Source: an uncultured Clostridia bacterium (GTDB lineage: Bacteria; Bacillota; Clostridia; Oscillospirales; Oscillospiraceae). From it: a stretch of 64,000 nucleotides of DNA. The position numbers and the translations under genes are program-made. The notes under the pieces are model-generated. The model was given only the letters and a program-made list of their open reading frames with translations, had not been told where the DNA came from and made no database searches. The DNA lies in the NCBI GenBank assembly GCA_946629065.1, contig CAMOXK010000002.1, forward strand, positions 1-64,000. The letters are read 5' to 3'. The stretch's first letter is position 1, and each line of letters begins with the position of its first letter. Shown one piece after another: positions 35,532 through 45,728 of the stretch.

Positions 35532-37243
35532 TGGCAATCCGCGAGATCGGCGCGTCCATCACTCTGGACGCCTCGACCTTCAAACAGGAAATGTCCGCCG
35601 TCAACTCCAACCTGGCAGGCCTGCAGAGCGAGATGAAGGCAGTCACGGCGGAGTTCGCCGAGAACGGCAACAGCGCCGAGGCCCTGGCCGCCAAGCAGAA
35701 GATCCTGGACCAGGCGGAGGCGCAGCAGGCCGAAAAGGTCCGCGCCCTGACCCAGGCCTATGAGGAACAGGCAGCCGCCACCGGCGAGAACAGCGTGGAG
35801 GCGGACCGTCTCCGCAAACAGTTGAACAACGCCCGGGCGGACTATGCCAAGGCCACCCAGGCCGCCGATCAGAACCGGGACGCCCTCGCCGGCGCCCGCA
35901 CCGCCACCGCGGCCCTGGCCAACGCCAAGGAGCAGCTGAAGAAGCGACTGCAGGACCTGGCGCCCCGCTTCCAGGACCTGGCGTCCGCGGCCCACATCGC
36001 AGGCTCGGCCCTGGGCGCTGTCGGCAAGGCCGCCGCGGCCACCGCGAAAGGCACGGCCGCCCTGGTCACCGCCGGAGCCGCCGCAACCGCGGCCATGGGC
36101 ACCCTGGCCGTGGCCGGACTGAGCAAGCTGGTGGACTTCGCCAAGGAGGCGGCCACCGCCGTGGACGCCGACGGCAATCTCATCAACGAGCGCTTCTCCA
36201 CCCTGGCCGAGAACATGACCAGCCTGGACGCGGGCGCCTCCGCCGCGAAGGCGGCCCTGGGCGGCCTGCTGCTGCCGGCCCTGGAGTCCATCTCCGGCGC
36301 CGGCGCGGAGCTGCTCAACGGCTTCGCCAAGGACCTGGAGTCCGTCTCCGGCGACACCCAGGCCATGGCCGGCGTGTGTAAAAAGTATCTGCTCCAAGCC
36401 GCCAACGTCATCCGGGACGAGCTGCCGGGCCTGGTCTCCCTGGGCTCGGACATCCTGGAGGCCCTCATGGAAGGGCTGGAGGTGGCCGGCCCCTATCTGC
36501 TGGACACCGCCGGCGACCTGATCCAGATGCTGCTGGACGGGCTCACCGAGCACGCCGGCGAGATCGGCGACGGGGCCGCCACCATCGTCACCATGCTGCT
36601 GGGCTTCATCGTGGACAACGCCCCGCAGCTGCTCACCGCCGGCATCACCCTGATCACCAGCCTGATCAACGGCATCAGCTCGGACCTTCCCGCGCTGATC
36701 CCCGTGGCCGTGGACGCCGTGCAGCAGCTGCTCTCGGCCCTGGTGGAGAACGCGCCCCAGCTGCTCGTCGCCGGCGCCACCCTGATCCTCCAGCTGGTGA
36801 ACGGCCTGATCACCCACATCCCCGATCTGATCGCGGCCATCCCCAAGCTGATCTCCGACTTCATCTCCGGCTTCGACGGCAATTTGGACGGCCTGGCTGA
36901 CATCGGCAGCCAGATCGTGGAAAAGATCCTGGCCGGGCTCAAGGCAGCATGGACCGGACTCACCTCCTGGTTTTCCGACGCCATCGCCAAGCTGACCAAC
37001 GGCCACATCACCGTGAACGGCCCAAGCCACGCCGGCGGCCTCAACTATGTCCCATACGACAACTACCCCGCCATCCTCCACCGGGGCGAGCGCGTGCTCA
37101 CCGCGGCGGAGAACGCCTCCGGCGCCTACGGCAACGGCGGCGGCAGCACCGTCAACATCACCGTGAACACCAGGGAGCTCTCCCGGTCCCAGGCGGACTA
37201 CCTGATCCGCCGGGCCGACGCCGAGCTCGGGAAGGGGGTCTGA
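35531..37243 (+). CDS. Tail tape measure protein (short, 570 aa)
   Basis: Coiled-coil N-terminus, hydrophobic segments, position after chaperones. Confidence 0.88.
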   Translation: MAIREIGASITLDASTFKQEMSAVNSNLAGLQSEMKAVTAEFAENGNSAEALAAKQKILDQAEAQQAEKVRALTQAYEEQAAATGENSVEADRLRKQLNNARADYAKATQAADQNRDALAGARTATAALANAKEQLKKRLQDLAPRFQDLASAAHIAGSALGAVGKAAAATAKGTAALVTAGAAATAAMGTLAVAGLSKLVDFAKEAATAVDADGNLINERFSTLAENMTSLDAGASAAKAALGGLLLPALESISGAGAELLNGFAKDLESVSGDTQAMAGVCKKYLLQAANVIRDELPGLVSLGSDILEALMEGLEVAGPYLLDTAGDLIQMLLDGLTEHAGEIGDGAATIVTMLLGFIVDNAPQLLTAGITLITSLINGISSDLPALIPVAVDAVQQLLSALVENAPQLLVAGATLILQLVNGLITHIPDLIAAIPKLISDFISGFDGNLDGLADIGSQIVEKILAGLKAAWTGLTSWFSDAIAKLTNGHITVNGPSHAGGLNYVPYDNYPAILHRGERVLTAAENASGAYGNGGGSTVNITVNTRELSRSQADYLIRRADAELGKGV

Positions 37244-37246
37244 GCA

Positions 37247-38128
37247 GTGCCCAATGTCCGACAATTCTGGCTGCAGAACGCGGCCGGGGGCCGCTTCGGT
37301 CTCAACGGCGAGAGCGGCGCCTGGCTGACCCTCCCCGAGGGCCTGGGCTATGAGCTCTCCCCGCCCTTCGGCGATCTGGGCCGCGGCTTCTTCACGCCCC
37401 TGGACGAGATCACCGAGCCCCAGGGCAGCGTGGCCGGCGAGCTGGTCTTCGAGCCGCCCGCCTACGCCAACTACCGGACCCTCATGGACTGGATCGCCGC
37501 GGCCGGCTCCCTGCTCCTGATCTACTGCCCCTACGGGGACCAGGAGTTCCAGAAGCGCGTCTATGTGGAGTCCGTCGGCAAGGGCGAGCTGGACAAGGCC
37601 CGCCTGCTGCACTGCCCGGTCTCCTTCTTCGGCCTGACGCCCTGGCGCCGCCCGGTGCCCACGGAGATCTCCATGGACACCGAGGAGCCCGGCGGCAGCC
37701 GCCCGCGCTACTCCGGGCGCTATCCCGGCCGCTACGGCAAGGACGCCCACGGCACCATGAGCGCCCGCATCGCCGCCTCCGGGCACATCCCGGGCGCGGT
37801 GCTGCTGCGCATCTATGGCGGCATCGAGGATCCGGAGATCCGCCTCACCGGCGTGGACTCCGGCAAGGTCTACGGCATCTGCCGCCTCCAGGAGGTGAGC
37901 ATCGGCTCCACCGAGGTCCTGGAGCTCTCCACCGACTGGGAGGACAGCTACGTCCGCAAGATCGCCGCCACCGGCGAGCAGACGAACCTGCTGCCCTTCC
38001 TGGACATCTCCCAGGATCCCTACTTTCACACGCCAACGGATGAGGCCAGCGTCCTCACCGTGCAGAGCGACAGTCCCTTCTCCGGCAGCGCCGAGCTGCT
38101 GGTCTATTCCTACTATAGGACGGTGTGA
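37247..38128 (+). CDS. Distal tail protein (Dit-like)
   Basis: Position directly after the tape measure gene; GTG start. Confidence 0.75.
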   Translation: MPNVRQFWLQNAAGGRFGLNGESGAWLTLPEGLGYELSPPFGDLGRGFFTPLDEITEPQGSVAGELVFEPPAYANYRTLMDWIAAAGSLLLIYCPYGDQEFQKRVYVESVGKGELDKARLLHCPVSFFGLTPWRRPVPTEISMDTEEPGGSRPRYSGRYPGRYGKDAHGTMSARIAASGHIPGAVLLRIYGGIEDPEIRLTGVDSGKVYGICRLQEVSIGSTEVLELSTDWEDSYVRKIAATGEQTNLLPFLDISQDPYFHTPTDEASVLTVQSDSPFSGSAELLVYSYYRTV

Positions 38129-39558
38129 TCATGCAGGCCTACATAAAAACCGCAGCTGCCTTCCGCACCGCCTACGACCGGAAGGTCCTGGACTATGAGA
38201 TCACCCTGGAGAGCCTGGAGAGCCTGCCCTCCACCGTCACCCTCCTGGGCGGAGACATCCCCCGGGAGCTGGCGGGCGGCTGGCTCTGGATGGCGGACTC
38301 CCTCTTCCTGATCGCCGAGGTCTCCCCCGGCGAGGGCATGACCACGCTGCAGATGCAGTCCCCGCTGGACGCCTTCTCCCGGCCCCGGATCTACGAGCCT
38401 CCGGCGGAGGGCACCACCATGGGCGCCTTCGTGATCCGGGAGCTGGCGGACGGCTGGCGGGATCTCACCGATACCGTCTACGCCCTGCCCTACCTGGAAC
38501 TGGAGGCGGAGGACAGCATCCCCTTCGTCCCGCCCACCGTGGACGACCAGGGCTTTTACGTTCTCAGCACCTACCTCCGCACCGCCCGGCGGGACCACGG
38601 CCTGGAGCTGCGCTTCGTCCCGGACGGGGACAGCCTGCGCATCACGGCCCGCGCCGCCGTCACCGGCAGCCACACCCTCATCGCCGGCGACGGCCACACC
38701 GAGCTCGCCTCCAACACCTTTTCCCGCACCGCCGTGGCCAAGGTCACGACGGTGCAGCCCGTGGACACCGGCGAGGTGGACGAGGAGGGCCAGAAGATCT
38801 TCCGCACTGACGTCACCGACTGGTACCTGAGCCTGGATGGCTCTGTGAGCTCACAGGAGCCCGCAGGACGCGCTTCCGGCTCCTGGTCCGTGGTGACGGT
38901 CGCCGCGAAGAACGACGCCGAGGAGGCCGCCAGGAGCGTCTTCGGCAAAAACAGCGAGACCCACAAGGTGGAGTTCTGGACGGACTTCCGCCCGGGCCTC
39001 CTGGACGACTTCCGGCTGCGGCTCCCCTCCGGGGCCGCCTTCGAGGGCCAGGTCCAGGCAGTCCGCAAGATCCGCGGGGACCGGCGCTGGCTCTGCCAGG
39101 CCGGCACCTGGCCCGTCACCCTGACGGACAAGGTGCGCAAATCCTCGGGCGGATCCTCCGGAGGCGGCGGCCGCAGCGGCGGCTCCTCCGCCCAGATCTA
39201 CGCCATCGGCGACATCTTCATCACGACCCGCGCCGGCGATCCGGCCCAGCTCCTGGGCTACGGCGCATGGACGAGGATCGAAGGCTGCTATCTCTACTGC
39301 GCGGACACCCAGATCCCCGCGGGGACCCACGGCGGCGAGAGCAGCCACGCGCTCACCGCAGAGGAGCTGCCCTCCACCGTCCAGGTCGTGGACCCGACCG
39401 AGCTCTACATCACCGGCATCGGCAGCGGCAGCGCCCACAACGGCGTGGCCAGCTGGCAGGGCGGCCAGTCTCCCGCCACGGCCCCCCTGGGCTCCGGCAC
39501 CCCGATCCCTCTGAAACCCCGCTGCTTCGCAACCTACGTCTGGCTGCGCAAAGCCTGA
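38125..39558 (+). CDS. Tail-associated/baseplate protein with C-terminal collar-like domain
   Basis: C-terminus IYAIGDIFITTRAGDPAQLLGYGAWTRIEGCYLYC resembles phage tail-collar domains. Confidence 0.75.
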   Translation: MIMQAYIKTAAAFRTAYDRKVLDYEITLESLESLPSTVTLLGGDIPRELAGGWLWMADSLFLIAEVSPGEGMTTLQMQSPLDAFSRPRIYEPPAEGTTMGAFVIRELADGWRDLTDTVYALPYLELEAEDSIPFVPPTVDDQGFYVLSTYLRTARRDHGLELRFVPDGDSLRITARAAVTGSHTLIAGDGHTELASNTFSRTAVAKVTTVQPVDTGEVDEEGQKIFRTDVTDWYLSLDGSVSSQEPAGRASGSWSVVTVAAKNDAEEAARSVFGKNSETHKVEFWTDFRPGLLDDFRLRLPSGAAFEGQVQAVRKIRGDRRWLCQAGTWPVTLTDKVRKSSGGSSGGGGRSGGSSAQIYAIGDIFITTRAGDPAQLLGYGAWTRIEGCYLYCADTQIPAGTHGGESSHALTAEELPSTVQVVDPTELYITGIGSGSAHNGVASWQGGQSPATAPLGSGTPIPLKPRCFATYVWLRKA

Positions 39559-39572
39559 GAAAGGAGGCCCTC

Positions 39573-40277
39573 ATGCCTACCACCTACGCCTTGAACGGCG
39601 TCAACTTTGAAAATCAGGAGTTCACCCCGAGCTCCGACTGCGCCATCTGGCGCCGCTGCGTCCATGACGGCATCCTGCAGGGCATGGCCATCACCGTCGC
39701 CGGCTCCGGCATCAAGGTGGCTGCCGGCTGGCTGATGGCCGGCGGCAAGGAGCTGCAGCTCCCCGCGGCCATCACAGTCCCCGCCACCGACCAGGCCAAC
39801 GGCTTCGCCCGCCTGGTGGTCAACGTGGACCTCTCCAAGACCGCCACCGAGCAGAGCTTCCAGCAGGGCTGGATCGCCATTGAGTACGCCAGCTCCCGGG
39901 CGGGCTTCACCGCCCTCACCAAGGGCGACCTGGCCGGCTCCGGCTCCATCTATCAGATGCAGCTCTGTGTGGTCTCCCTGTCGAACAGCACCATCTCCGG
40001 CATCGTTACCACCTGCGGCTATGCCTACGCCCACGACCTGGGCGTCCAGCTGACCCTGCCCGCCACGGGCTGGGTCAACAAGCAGCAGACGGTGCGCTGC
40101 GACGGCGTCACCGCGGACCAGAATGAGACTCACGTCACCGTCACCTACGACTATGCCAGCAAGTCCGCCTTCCTCTCCGCGGACATCGACTGCGTGGCCC
40201 AGGGCGACGGCACGCTGACCTTCGCCTGCGCGGTCACGCCCACGGAGGCGATCACCGTCAACGTAAAGCTGTCCTGA
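39573..40277 (+). CDS. Tail/baseplate hypothetical protein
   Basis: MPTTYALNGVNFENQEFTPSSDCAIWRRCVHDGILQGM...; position in the tail module. Confidence 0.65.
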   Translation: MPTTYALNGVNFENQEFTPSSDCAIWRRCVHDGILQGMAITVAGSGIKVAAGWLMAGGKELQLPAAITVPATDQANGFARLVVNVDLSKTATEQSFQQGWIAIEYASSRAGFTALTKGDLAGSGSIYQMQLCVVSLSNSTISGIVTTCGYAYAHDLGVQLTLPATGWVNKQQTVRCDGVTADQNETHVTVTYDYASKSAFLSADIDCVAQGDGTLTFACAVTPTEAITVNVKLS

Positions 40278-40289
40278 GGAGGCGCCGCC

Positions 40290-41021
40290 ATGATCTTCAA
40301 CCTGAAGCGCCCGGCCTTCGGCCGCAGCTCCTGGAGCTTCGTCCCGGCCTCCGGCGCGGCGCAGCCCGAGTGGGCGGCAGAGGGACTGGACTGGATGATG
40401 GCCCTGCCCTGCAGCGGCACCCTCACCCTGACCATGAGCGTCTTCCACGCGGACATCTGCCTGGTGGCAGCCGGCAAGCCCGGCACCTCTGACGGCACCC
40501 GCGTGGGCGGCAACGGCGGCGGGATGATCACCGCCACCGACATCACCCTCCCTGCGGGCGTCTACACCGTCACCGTGGGCGTGTCCGGTTCGGACACCGT
40601 CCTCACCGCGCCCGACGGCCGCAGCTGGACCGCCCGCAGCGGCGAAGGCGCGGCCGGCGGCACCTACGGAACGCCCAAGGGCGGCGACGGCCAGCTGGCC
40701 TGGAACGACGCCGACACCCTGCTCCGCACCGGCTGGCGCTATGGCCCCGGCGGCGGCTACGGCTTCCACCGCAACGCCTACAGCCAGGACACCCCCGGCG
40801 GTGAGGGCGGCGACATCGGCACGGCCCCGGCGGATGAGAACGCTGGCGCCGGCGCGTCCGGTCTGGCGCACCCTGCCGGCTATCCCGGCTGCCCCGGCAC
40901 CGGCCAGGGCGGCGGAGGTGGCTCGCGCATTTACAACGGCAGCAGCTTCGATGACGGCGACGGCGGCCTGGGCGGCAGCGGCGCCGTCCTGATCCGCTAT
41001 CACAAGGAGGTCAGCGCATGA
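40290..41021 (+). CDS. Glycine-rich tail fibre/receptor-binding protein
   Basis: Gly-rich C-terminal runs ([11 protein letters not shown]...[16 protein letters not shown]). Confidence 0.65.
   Translation: MIFNLKRPAFGRSSWSFVPASGAAQPEWAAEGLDWMMALPCSGTLTLTMSVFHADICLVAAGKPGTSDGTRVGGNGGGMITATDITLPAGVYTVTVGVSGSDTVLTAPDGRSWTARSGEGAAGGTYGTPKGGDGQLAWNDADTLLRTGWRYGPGGGYGFHRNAYSQDTPGGEGGDIGTAPADENAGAGASGLAHPAGYPGCPGTGQGGGGGSRIYNGSSFDDGDGGLGGSGAVLIRYHKEVSA
40581..40597. promoter_or_regulatory. Dispersed palindrome GTGTCCG-GTT-CGGACAC (site 5, in CDS)
   Basis: Perfect arms. Confidence 0.8.
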
Positions 41022-42619
41022 TCCACATGAAAGCAAACACCCGCAGGGCCGTGGCCCTGTCGGACGATCTGATAACAACCAACTCCGTCGGCATGGAGGT
41101 CTGCATCCGCTGCTCCGAAGCCTGGGAAGGCCTGACCCGCATCGCCATCTTCCGTGGCTCCGACACCTGCGTGGACGTCCTTCTCACCGGAGACAGCTGC
41201 ACGGTCCCGCCGGAGGTCCTCACCAAATCCGGCGGCCAGCTGTTCATCGGCCTCTACGGCACCGACGGCACCGGCAGCCTGGTGATCCCCACCGTCTGGG
41301 CCGACGCCGGCCGGATCCTTCAAGGCGCCGCGCCCTCCGGCATCACGCCGACCCCCGCCCAAAAGTCCGCCCTGGATCAGGCCATCGAGGCCCTGCAGAC
41401 CGCCGCCGAGGAGATCCCCACCCAGATCGACACCGCGCTTGCAGAGGCCAAGGCTTCCGGAGAATTTGACGGGCAGAATGGCAACAGCATCTGGACAACA
41501 ACGGAAACGCCTATGCCCGCAACTGGCGGCGTTGCGTTCACGCAGCTCACCGGGCGCGGCGACGTCCCGCCTATCGTGGGCGACATCATCGTCCGATCCT
41601 CCCGGTATGTGTATGAGGTGGTCGAAGTCACTTCGGGTGGTGTTGTCATCGGGCACCAGATCGGCGACATCAAGGGCGAGCAGGGCGTGGCAGATGCCAT
41701 ATGGCGTACCACTGCCTATATCGTAAGCGTGCTGTCCCCGACTGGCGCTTACCTCGGTGTCTACGTTTCTGACCTCATCGGCAGGAGCGGAGCGACACCG
41801 AAAGCCGGTGATCTTGTCATCGGCCCCGATCCCAGTTCAGAAGGCGACCCGACGCACCTGTATTCGATCCAGAGCGTCAGCGGAACATCCGTAAAGCTTG
41901 ACGATGTGGGCAGCATCCGAGGCCCCCAGGGGCCGAAGGGCGACAAGGGCGACACCGGTGCGACTGGCGCTACCGGTCCTGCCGGGCCGCAAGGTGCGAA
42001 AGGCGACAAGGGCGACAAAGGTGACAAGGGCGACAAAGGTGATACCGGCGCCACTGGTGCAACTGGTGCAACCGGCCCCGCTGGGCCTGCCGGTTCAGAC
42101 GGCGACATCATTCAAAGCATCAGGCACAGATCAAGCGACTATCGCGATGAAATCGTTATAAGCCGCAATGGGGAGACTGTGGTTATCCCGTTTGGGCACA
42201 TGTCTGCTGTCAGCTTCATTTGGGACATCGGTAGCAACAGATGGGTGTCTACACCTGGGGCAGATGCAATCGAGGCTGCTGTGAGCGAATATTCCAATGT
42301 AAACGCTACGCTTATCCTGAGGTCGGGAAGCGGCGACGCTGTTTTGCCGCTCAACTTCAATTACCAGCCCGGACTCATGAGATTCTGGTATGAAGAGGAC
42401 AATGTTGGGTATCAAATTGTGTTTGATAGCTCAGTCGCATCTGCAGCGTGGGAATATTCCACATACACGCCGCAGGCTTATGCCCTCTTGGGTGAAATTG
42501 ATAACGCTAAGCTTGAAATCGACCAGGGCGTTGCAAATGCGGGGAAGTTCCTGGTGGTGGGGGCCGACGGAAACATCACGGCTGTCACGATGACCGCATG
42601 GCAAGGAGGTAACTACTGA
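41018..42619 (+). CDS. BppU-like N-terminal tail fibre with collagen-like repeats
   Basis: [58 protein letters not shown]. Confidence 0.8.
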   Translation: MIHMKANTRRAVALSDDLITTNSVGMEVCIRCSEAWEGLTRIAIFRGSDTCVDVLLTGDSCTVPPEVLTKSGGQLFIGLYGTDGTGSLVIPTVWADAGRILQGAAPSGITPTPAQKSALDQAIEALQTAAEEIPTQIDTALAEAKASGEFDGQNGNSIWTTTETPMPATGGVAFTQLTGRGDVPPIVGDIIVRSSRYVYEVVEVTSGGVVIGHQIGDIKGEQGVADAIWRTTAYIVSVLSPTGAYLGVYVSDLIGRSGATPKAGDLVIGPDPSSEGDPTHLYSIQSVSGTSVKLDDVGSIRGPQGPKGDKGDTGATGATGPAGPQGAKGDKGDKGDKGDKGDTGATGATGATGPAGPAGSDGDIIQSIRHRSSDYRDEIVISRNGETVVIPFGHMSAVSFIWDIGSNRWVSTPGADAIEAAVSEYSNVNATLILRSGSGDAVLPLNFNYQPGLMRFWYEEDNVGYQIVFDSSVASAAWEYSTYTPQAYALLGEIDNAKLEIDQGVANAGKFLVVGADGNITAVTMTAWQGGNY

Positions 42620-43284
42620 TGAGCCTTGACAAACTTGTGGACAGCACCCAGCTCGACGCTGACCTGACTTCCGTTGCTAACGCCATCCGCACGAAGGGCG
42701 GCACCAGCGGGCAGCTTGCGTTTCCAGCGGGATTTGTGAGTGCAGTGGAGGCCATCGAGACGGGAATTGAACCGACAGGGACAAAAACCGTGCTGATAAC
42801 CGAAAACGGCACACGGGAAGTTGATGTCGCCGAGTTTGCAAAAGCTGTAATCTCCGCAAATATCAGCGGAGCGGTAGCATGGCCTGAACCGACAGCGACT
42901 TTTGTTGCAGGTTCATCCGTTGTCCCGAGCTGTTTCAATAACGCTAAATTCATACCGAAGTACGACAACGAGCTGATAATCTATGTTTTCCAGCCAGAAA
43001 GTGGTGCACCGACTTCCGGATCAGTTACATGCTATATGCTGGGGTTCCATAGAATTAACAAGGCTTATGGAACAACGAGTAGATGCTGGGCTATTACTGG
43101 GCCAGAGAAAACGATACCGTGGTCTAGCACTTTTACATGGGCTAGTCGCAATTCAACCGGCGTTTACGATGATGCGGATGGCTACATCACTTTCCCGACA
43201 AGCACGTGGTATCGTACAAATTCAAACTCCATCATTAAGGTTTATGAAATTCCGTATAGTTCAATGGGGGCGAGTGCGACATGA
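42619..43284 (+). CDS. Tail fibre-associated hypothetical protein
   Basis: [46 protein letters not shown] is common in Firmicute phage tail regions. Confidence 0.7.
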   Translation: MSLDKLVDSTQLDADLTSVANAIRTKGGTSGQLAFPAGFVSAVEAIETGIEPTGTKTVLITENGTREVDVAEFAKAVISANISGAVAWPEPTATFVAGSSVVPSCFNNAKFIPKYDNELIIYVFQPESGAPTSGSVTCYMLGFHRINKAYGTTSRCWAITGPEKTIPWSSTFTWASRNSTGVYDDADGYITFPTSTWYRTNSNSIIKVYEIPYSSMGASAT

Positions 43285-43535
43285 GATATTTTAAAACGCT
43301 ACGAGACGGATATATTCTGACGGTTGGGATTGGCAATATTGAGACAGAAATCACACAAGAAGAATATAATTCTCTGTATGAAATGTTCATGTCTATGCCA
43401 AGCGAAAATGGATATGATTTTCTGCTCAAGGCGGATTCCTTAACATGGGAAAAAGTCGAGGCACAGGAAGAGCCGGAAGAGGACGAGCTGACGGATGAGG
43501 AAGCGTTGGAGATCATCTTCGGAGGTGCGACATGA
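43281..43535 (+). CDS. Small hypothetical tail-region protein
   Basis: 84-aa ORF overlapping its neighbours. Confidence 0.6.
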   Translation: MRYFKTLRDGYILTVGIGNIETEITQEEYNSLYEMFMSMPSENGYDFLLKADSLTWEKVEAQEEPEEDELTDEEALEIIFGGAT

Positions 43536-43945
43536 CAAGAGAACACGCATACAAGCTGCGGGATCTGCTGCACAAGGCCAGCACCAGCCTCTCGGACGAG
43601 GACGCGCTGGAGGCGGTAGAGCTGTTTCCGGTGTGGGCAAGCGGCGTTGCCTACAAGAAGGACGAACGCTTTCGCTATGGTGGCAAGTTGTACAAAGTGC
43701 GGCAAGACCACACGTCTCAGGCGGATTGGCTCCCGGACAGTACGCCGAGCCTTTACGCGGAGGTGGAAAAGCCCGGGCAGGGAGACACGCCGGACAATCC
43801 GATCCCGTACAGCGGCAACATGGAGCTGCTGGAGGGCAAATACTATAGCGAGGACGGCGCGGTGTACCGCTGCTTCCGCAGCACCGGCATCCCGGTCTAT
43901 AACCGGCTGGCGGATTTGGTGGGCATCTATGTGGAGGTCGTGTGA
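43532..43945 (+). CDS. Carbohydrate-binding-like phage protein
   Basis: ELFPVWASGVAYKKDERFRYGGKLYKVRQDHTSQADWLPDSTPSLY resembles chitin-binding-type modules. Confidence 0.7.
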   Translation: MTREHAYKLRDLLHKASTSLSDEDALEAVELFPVWASGVAYKKDERFRYGGKLYKVRQDHTSQADWLPDSTPSLYAEVEKPGQGDTPDNPIPYSGNMELLEGKYYSEDGAVYRCFRSTGIPVYNRLADLVGIYVEVV

Positions 43946-44037
43946 TGCCATACAGGAAGGTGAGCTATCTGGAGCAGATGTGGTATCTGCTCCGGTACAA
44001 GCTCCGAGAGCTGCTCGGAAAGGAGACCGTGACATGA
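43945..44037 (+). CDS. Very small XkdX-position protein
   Basis: MPYRKVSYLEQMWYLLRYKLRELLGKETVT*; overlaps neighbours on both sides. Confidence 0.45.
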   Translation: MPYRKVSYLEQMWYLLRYKLRELLGKETVT

Positions 44038-44156
44038 TTTGGATTTTTGCCGCGCACATAGCGGCCCTGCTGCTCTGGTGCCCGCTGGGGAAGATCGCCC
44101 AGCGGAGTGATGCGGACCAGGCTCCGGCGGAAGGAGAAGAAAATGACCGAGCTTGA
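44034..44156 (+). CDS. Small single-TM protein (possible lysis accessory)
   Basis: MIWIFAAHIAALLLWCPLGKIAQRSDADQAPAEGEENDRA*. Confidence 0.45.
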   Translation: MIWIFAAHIAALLLWCPLGKIAQRSDADQAPAEGEENDRA

Positions 44157-44898
44157 GATCTTCAAGAAATGTTTGACCCTGGGCATGACCCCGGCCGGCG
44201 CAGCCGGCTGCACGGCGAATATCCTGGCGGAGAGCGCCGGGCGCCCCAACAACGTGGAGGACCGGTCCGGGATCTCCGACAGCTACTACACGGAGCGCGT
44301 GGACTCCGGCGCCTATGACGGCTTCGTCACCGACCGCTACGGCTACGGCCTCTGCCAGTGGACCTCCCCCTCGCGCAAGCAGGCCCTCCTGGACTATGCC
44401 CGCGCCCACGGCGTCAGCATCTCCGACGCAGACATGCAGTTCCAGTTCCTGGTCCGCGAGATGCGGAACACCTACACTTATGTGTGGAACATCCTCACCC
44501 ACACCGCGGATCCCTACGAGGCGGGGTATGTCGTATGCAAGTTCTACGAGATCCCGGCCAACACGGAGCAGAGCTCCCAGAGCCGCGGTGCCCGGGCCCG
44601 GGAGATCCTGGCCCGCTGCGCCCCCGCCACTCCGGATCCGGCGCCGGTGTCCGATCCGGACACAAAGCCGGCCTCCGAGTTCTGGCCGCCCAGGATGATC
44701 TGCCAGGGCATGGAAGGCCCGGACGTCCTGGCGCTGCAGGCCCTGCTGACGGCCCACGGCTACACCGTGATCGTGGTCAACGGCGTCTTCGACGACGGCA
44801 CTGACAAGGCCACCCGGCGCTTCCAGGAGGCCGAGAGGCTGGACGTGGACGGCATCGCCGGTCCCAAGACCTGGGCCAGGATCCTGGCCAGAGAATAG
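44143..44898 (+). CDS. Endolysin: tail-tip lysozyme-like domain plus peptidoglycan-binding domain
   Basis: GMTPAGAAGCTANILAESAGRPNNVED...YGLCQWTSPSRKQALLDYA; C-terminal PGDB-like GPDVLALQALLTAHGY...DGIAGPKTWARI. Confidence 0.9.
   Translation: MTELEIFKKCLTLGMTPAGAAGCTANILAESAGRPNNVEDRSGISDSYYTERVDSGAYDGFVTDRYGYGLCQWTSPSRKQALLDYARAHGVSISDADMQFQFLVREMRNTYTYVWNILTHTADPYEAGYVVCKFYEIPANTEQSSQSRGARAREILARCAPATPDPAPVSDPDTKPASEFWPPRMICQGMEGPDVLALQALLTAHGYTVIVVNGVFDDGTDKATRRFQEAERLDVDGIAGPKTWARILARE
44647..44663. promoter_or_regulatory. Dispersed palindrome GTGTCCG-ATC-CGGACAC (site 6, endolysin linker)
   Basis: Perfect arms, in the interdomain linker. Confidence 0.8.
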
Positions 44899-44910
44899 GA
44901 GGAGATCCCT

Positions 44911-45444
44911 ATGAACACCATGAACGCGAAGCTCACCTACTACAGCTCTCTGGCCGTGCTGGCCGCTGCCGGCGCCGCGATCACCGAGGCTCTGGGCGGC
45001 TGGGACACAGCCCTGCAGACCCTCGTCATCCTCATGGCCATCGACTACGTCACAGGGCTCCTGTGCGCCCTGATCTGGAAGAAGAGTCCCAAGACCGCCG
45101 ACGGGACCTTCGAGTCCAAGGCCAGCCTCAAGGGCCTGATCCGGAAGGGCGCCATCCTCCTGGTGGTCTACATCGCGGCCCGGCTCGACGTCCTCATGGG
45201 CACGGAGATCACCCGCCTGGCCGTGATTTTGTTCTTTATCGCCAACGACGGCTTCTCCATCCTGGAGAACCTGGGGATCATGGGAGTCCCTTTGCCTGGC
45301 ATCGTCAAGAACGCCTTCACGCTGCTGCGCGAGAAGTCCGACGGGCTGCAGAGCCAGCACCCTGCCGCAGCCGTGAAACCCGCGCCGGATCCCGAGGAGC
45401 CGGAGGCCTACGTCCCGAAGCACAGCTCCGATCCCGACAAATGA
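44911..45444 (+). CDS. Phage holin family protein
   Basis: LVILMAIDYVTGLLCALIWKKSPKT...LKGLIRKGAILLVVYIAARLD. Confidence 0.9.
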   Translation: MNTMNAKLTYYSSLAVLAAAGAAITEALGGWDTALQTLVILMAIDYVTGLLCALIWKKSPKTADGTFESKASLKGLIRKGAILLVVYIAARLDVLMGTEITRLAVILFFIANDGFSILENLGIMGVPLPGIVKNAFTLLREKSDGLQSQHPAAAVKPAPDPEEPEAYVPKHSSDPDK

Positions 45445-45446
45445 GC

Positions 45447-45486
45447 AAAGCCCTGGGAAGGACATCTTTGTCCCTCCCAGGGCTTT
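45447..45486 (+). terminator. Terminator after the holin gene
   Basis: aaagccctggga...tcccagggcttt stem-loop. Confidence 0.75.
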
Positions 45487-45578
45487 CGATTCGTTTAGGG
45501 GTATTTTCGGGGTACAACTTTTTGAGCCCTCACTTTTGCAAAGAAAAAGTACAGGATTTCTTGCAAAATCCTGTACTT

Positions 45579-45625
45579 TTTGGTCCGAGTGACTGGATTT
45601 GAACCAGCGGCCTCTTGAACCCCAT
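45579..45625. repeat. attR: 47-bp core repeat
   Basis: Identical to 13163-13209; overlaps the tRNA-Pro 3' half. Confidence 0.95.
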
Positions 45626-45656
45626 TCAAGCGCGCTACCATCTGCGCTACACCCGG
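45581..45656 (-). tRNA. tRNA-Pro(GGG)
   Basis: Full cloverleaf: acceptor CCGGGUG/CACUCGG, D arm GCGC/GCGC, anticodon stem CUUGA/UCAAG with loop AUGGGGU, T arm GCUGG-UUCAAAU-CCAGU, encoded CCA. Confidence 0.93.
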
Positions 45657-45728
45657 GTCTACTCAGAAGAAGCTTCGAGAGCCCCTCCTGTATCTGAATG
45701 CAAAGCCCCTTGGCCTTGCCGCCCGATT

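Larger units (their letters stand above)
13163..45625. mobile_element. Integrated prophage, siphovirus-type, HK97-like head module
   Basis: Integrase next to attL. Ordered replication, packaging, head, tail and lysis modules. Perfect 47-bp att repeats at a tRNA-Pro gene. Confidence 0.96.

Noticed and set aside
35528-38029. 833-aa minus-strand ORF opposite the tape measure and Dit genes
   Set aside because: Shadow ORF; the plus-strand tail genes are coherent in order and sequence.
44034-44156. Calling the 40-aa TM ORF a second holin
   Set aside because: One TM segment and small size are not sufficient; left as a possible lysis accessory.
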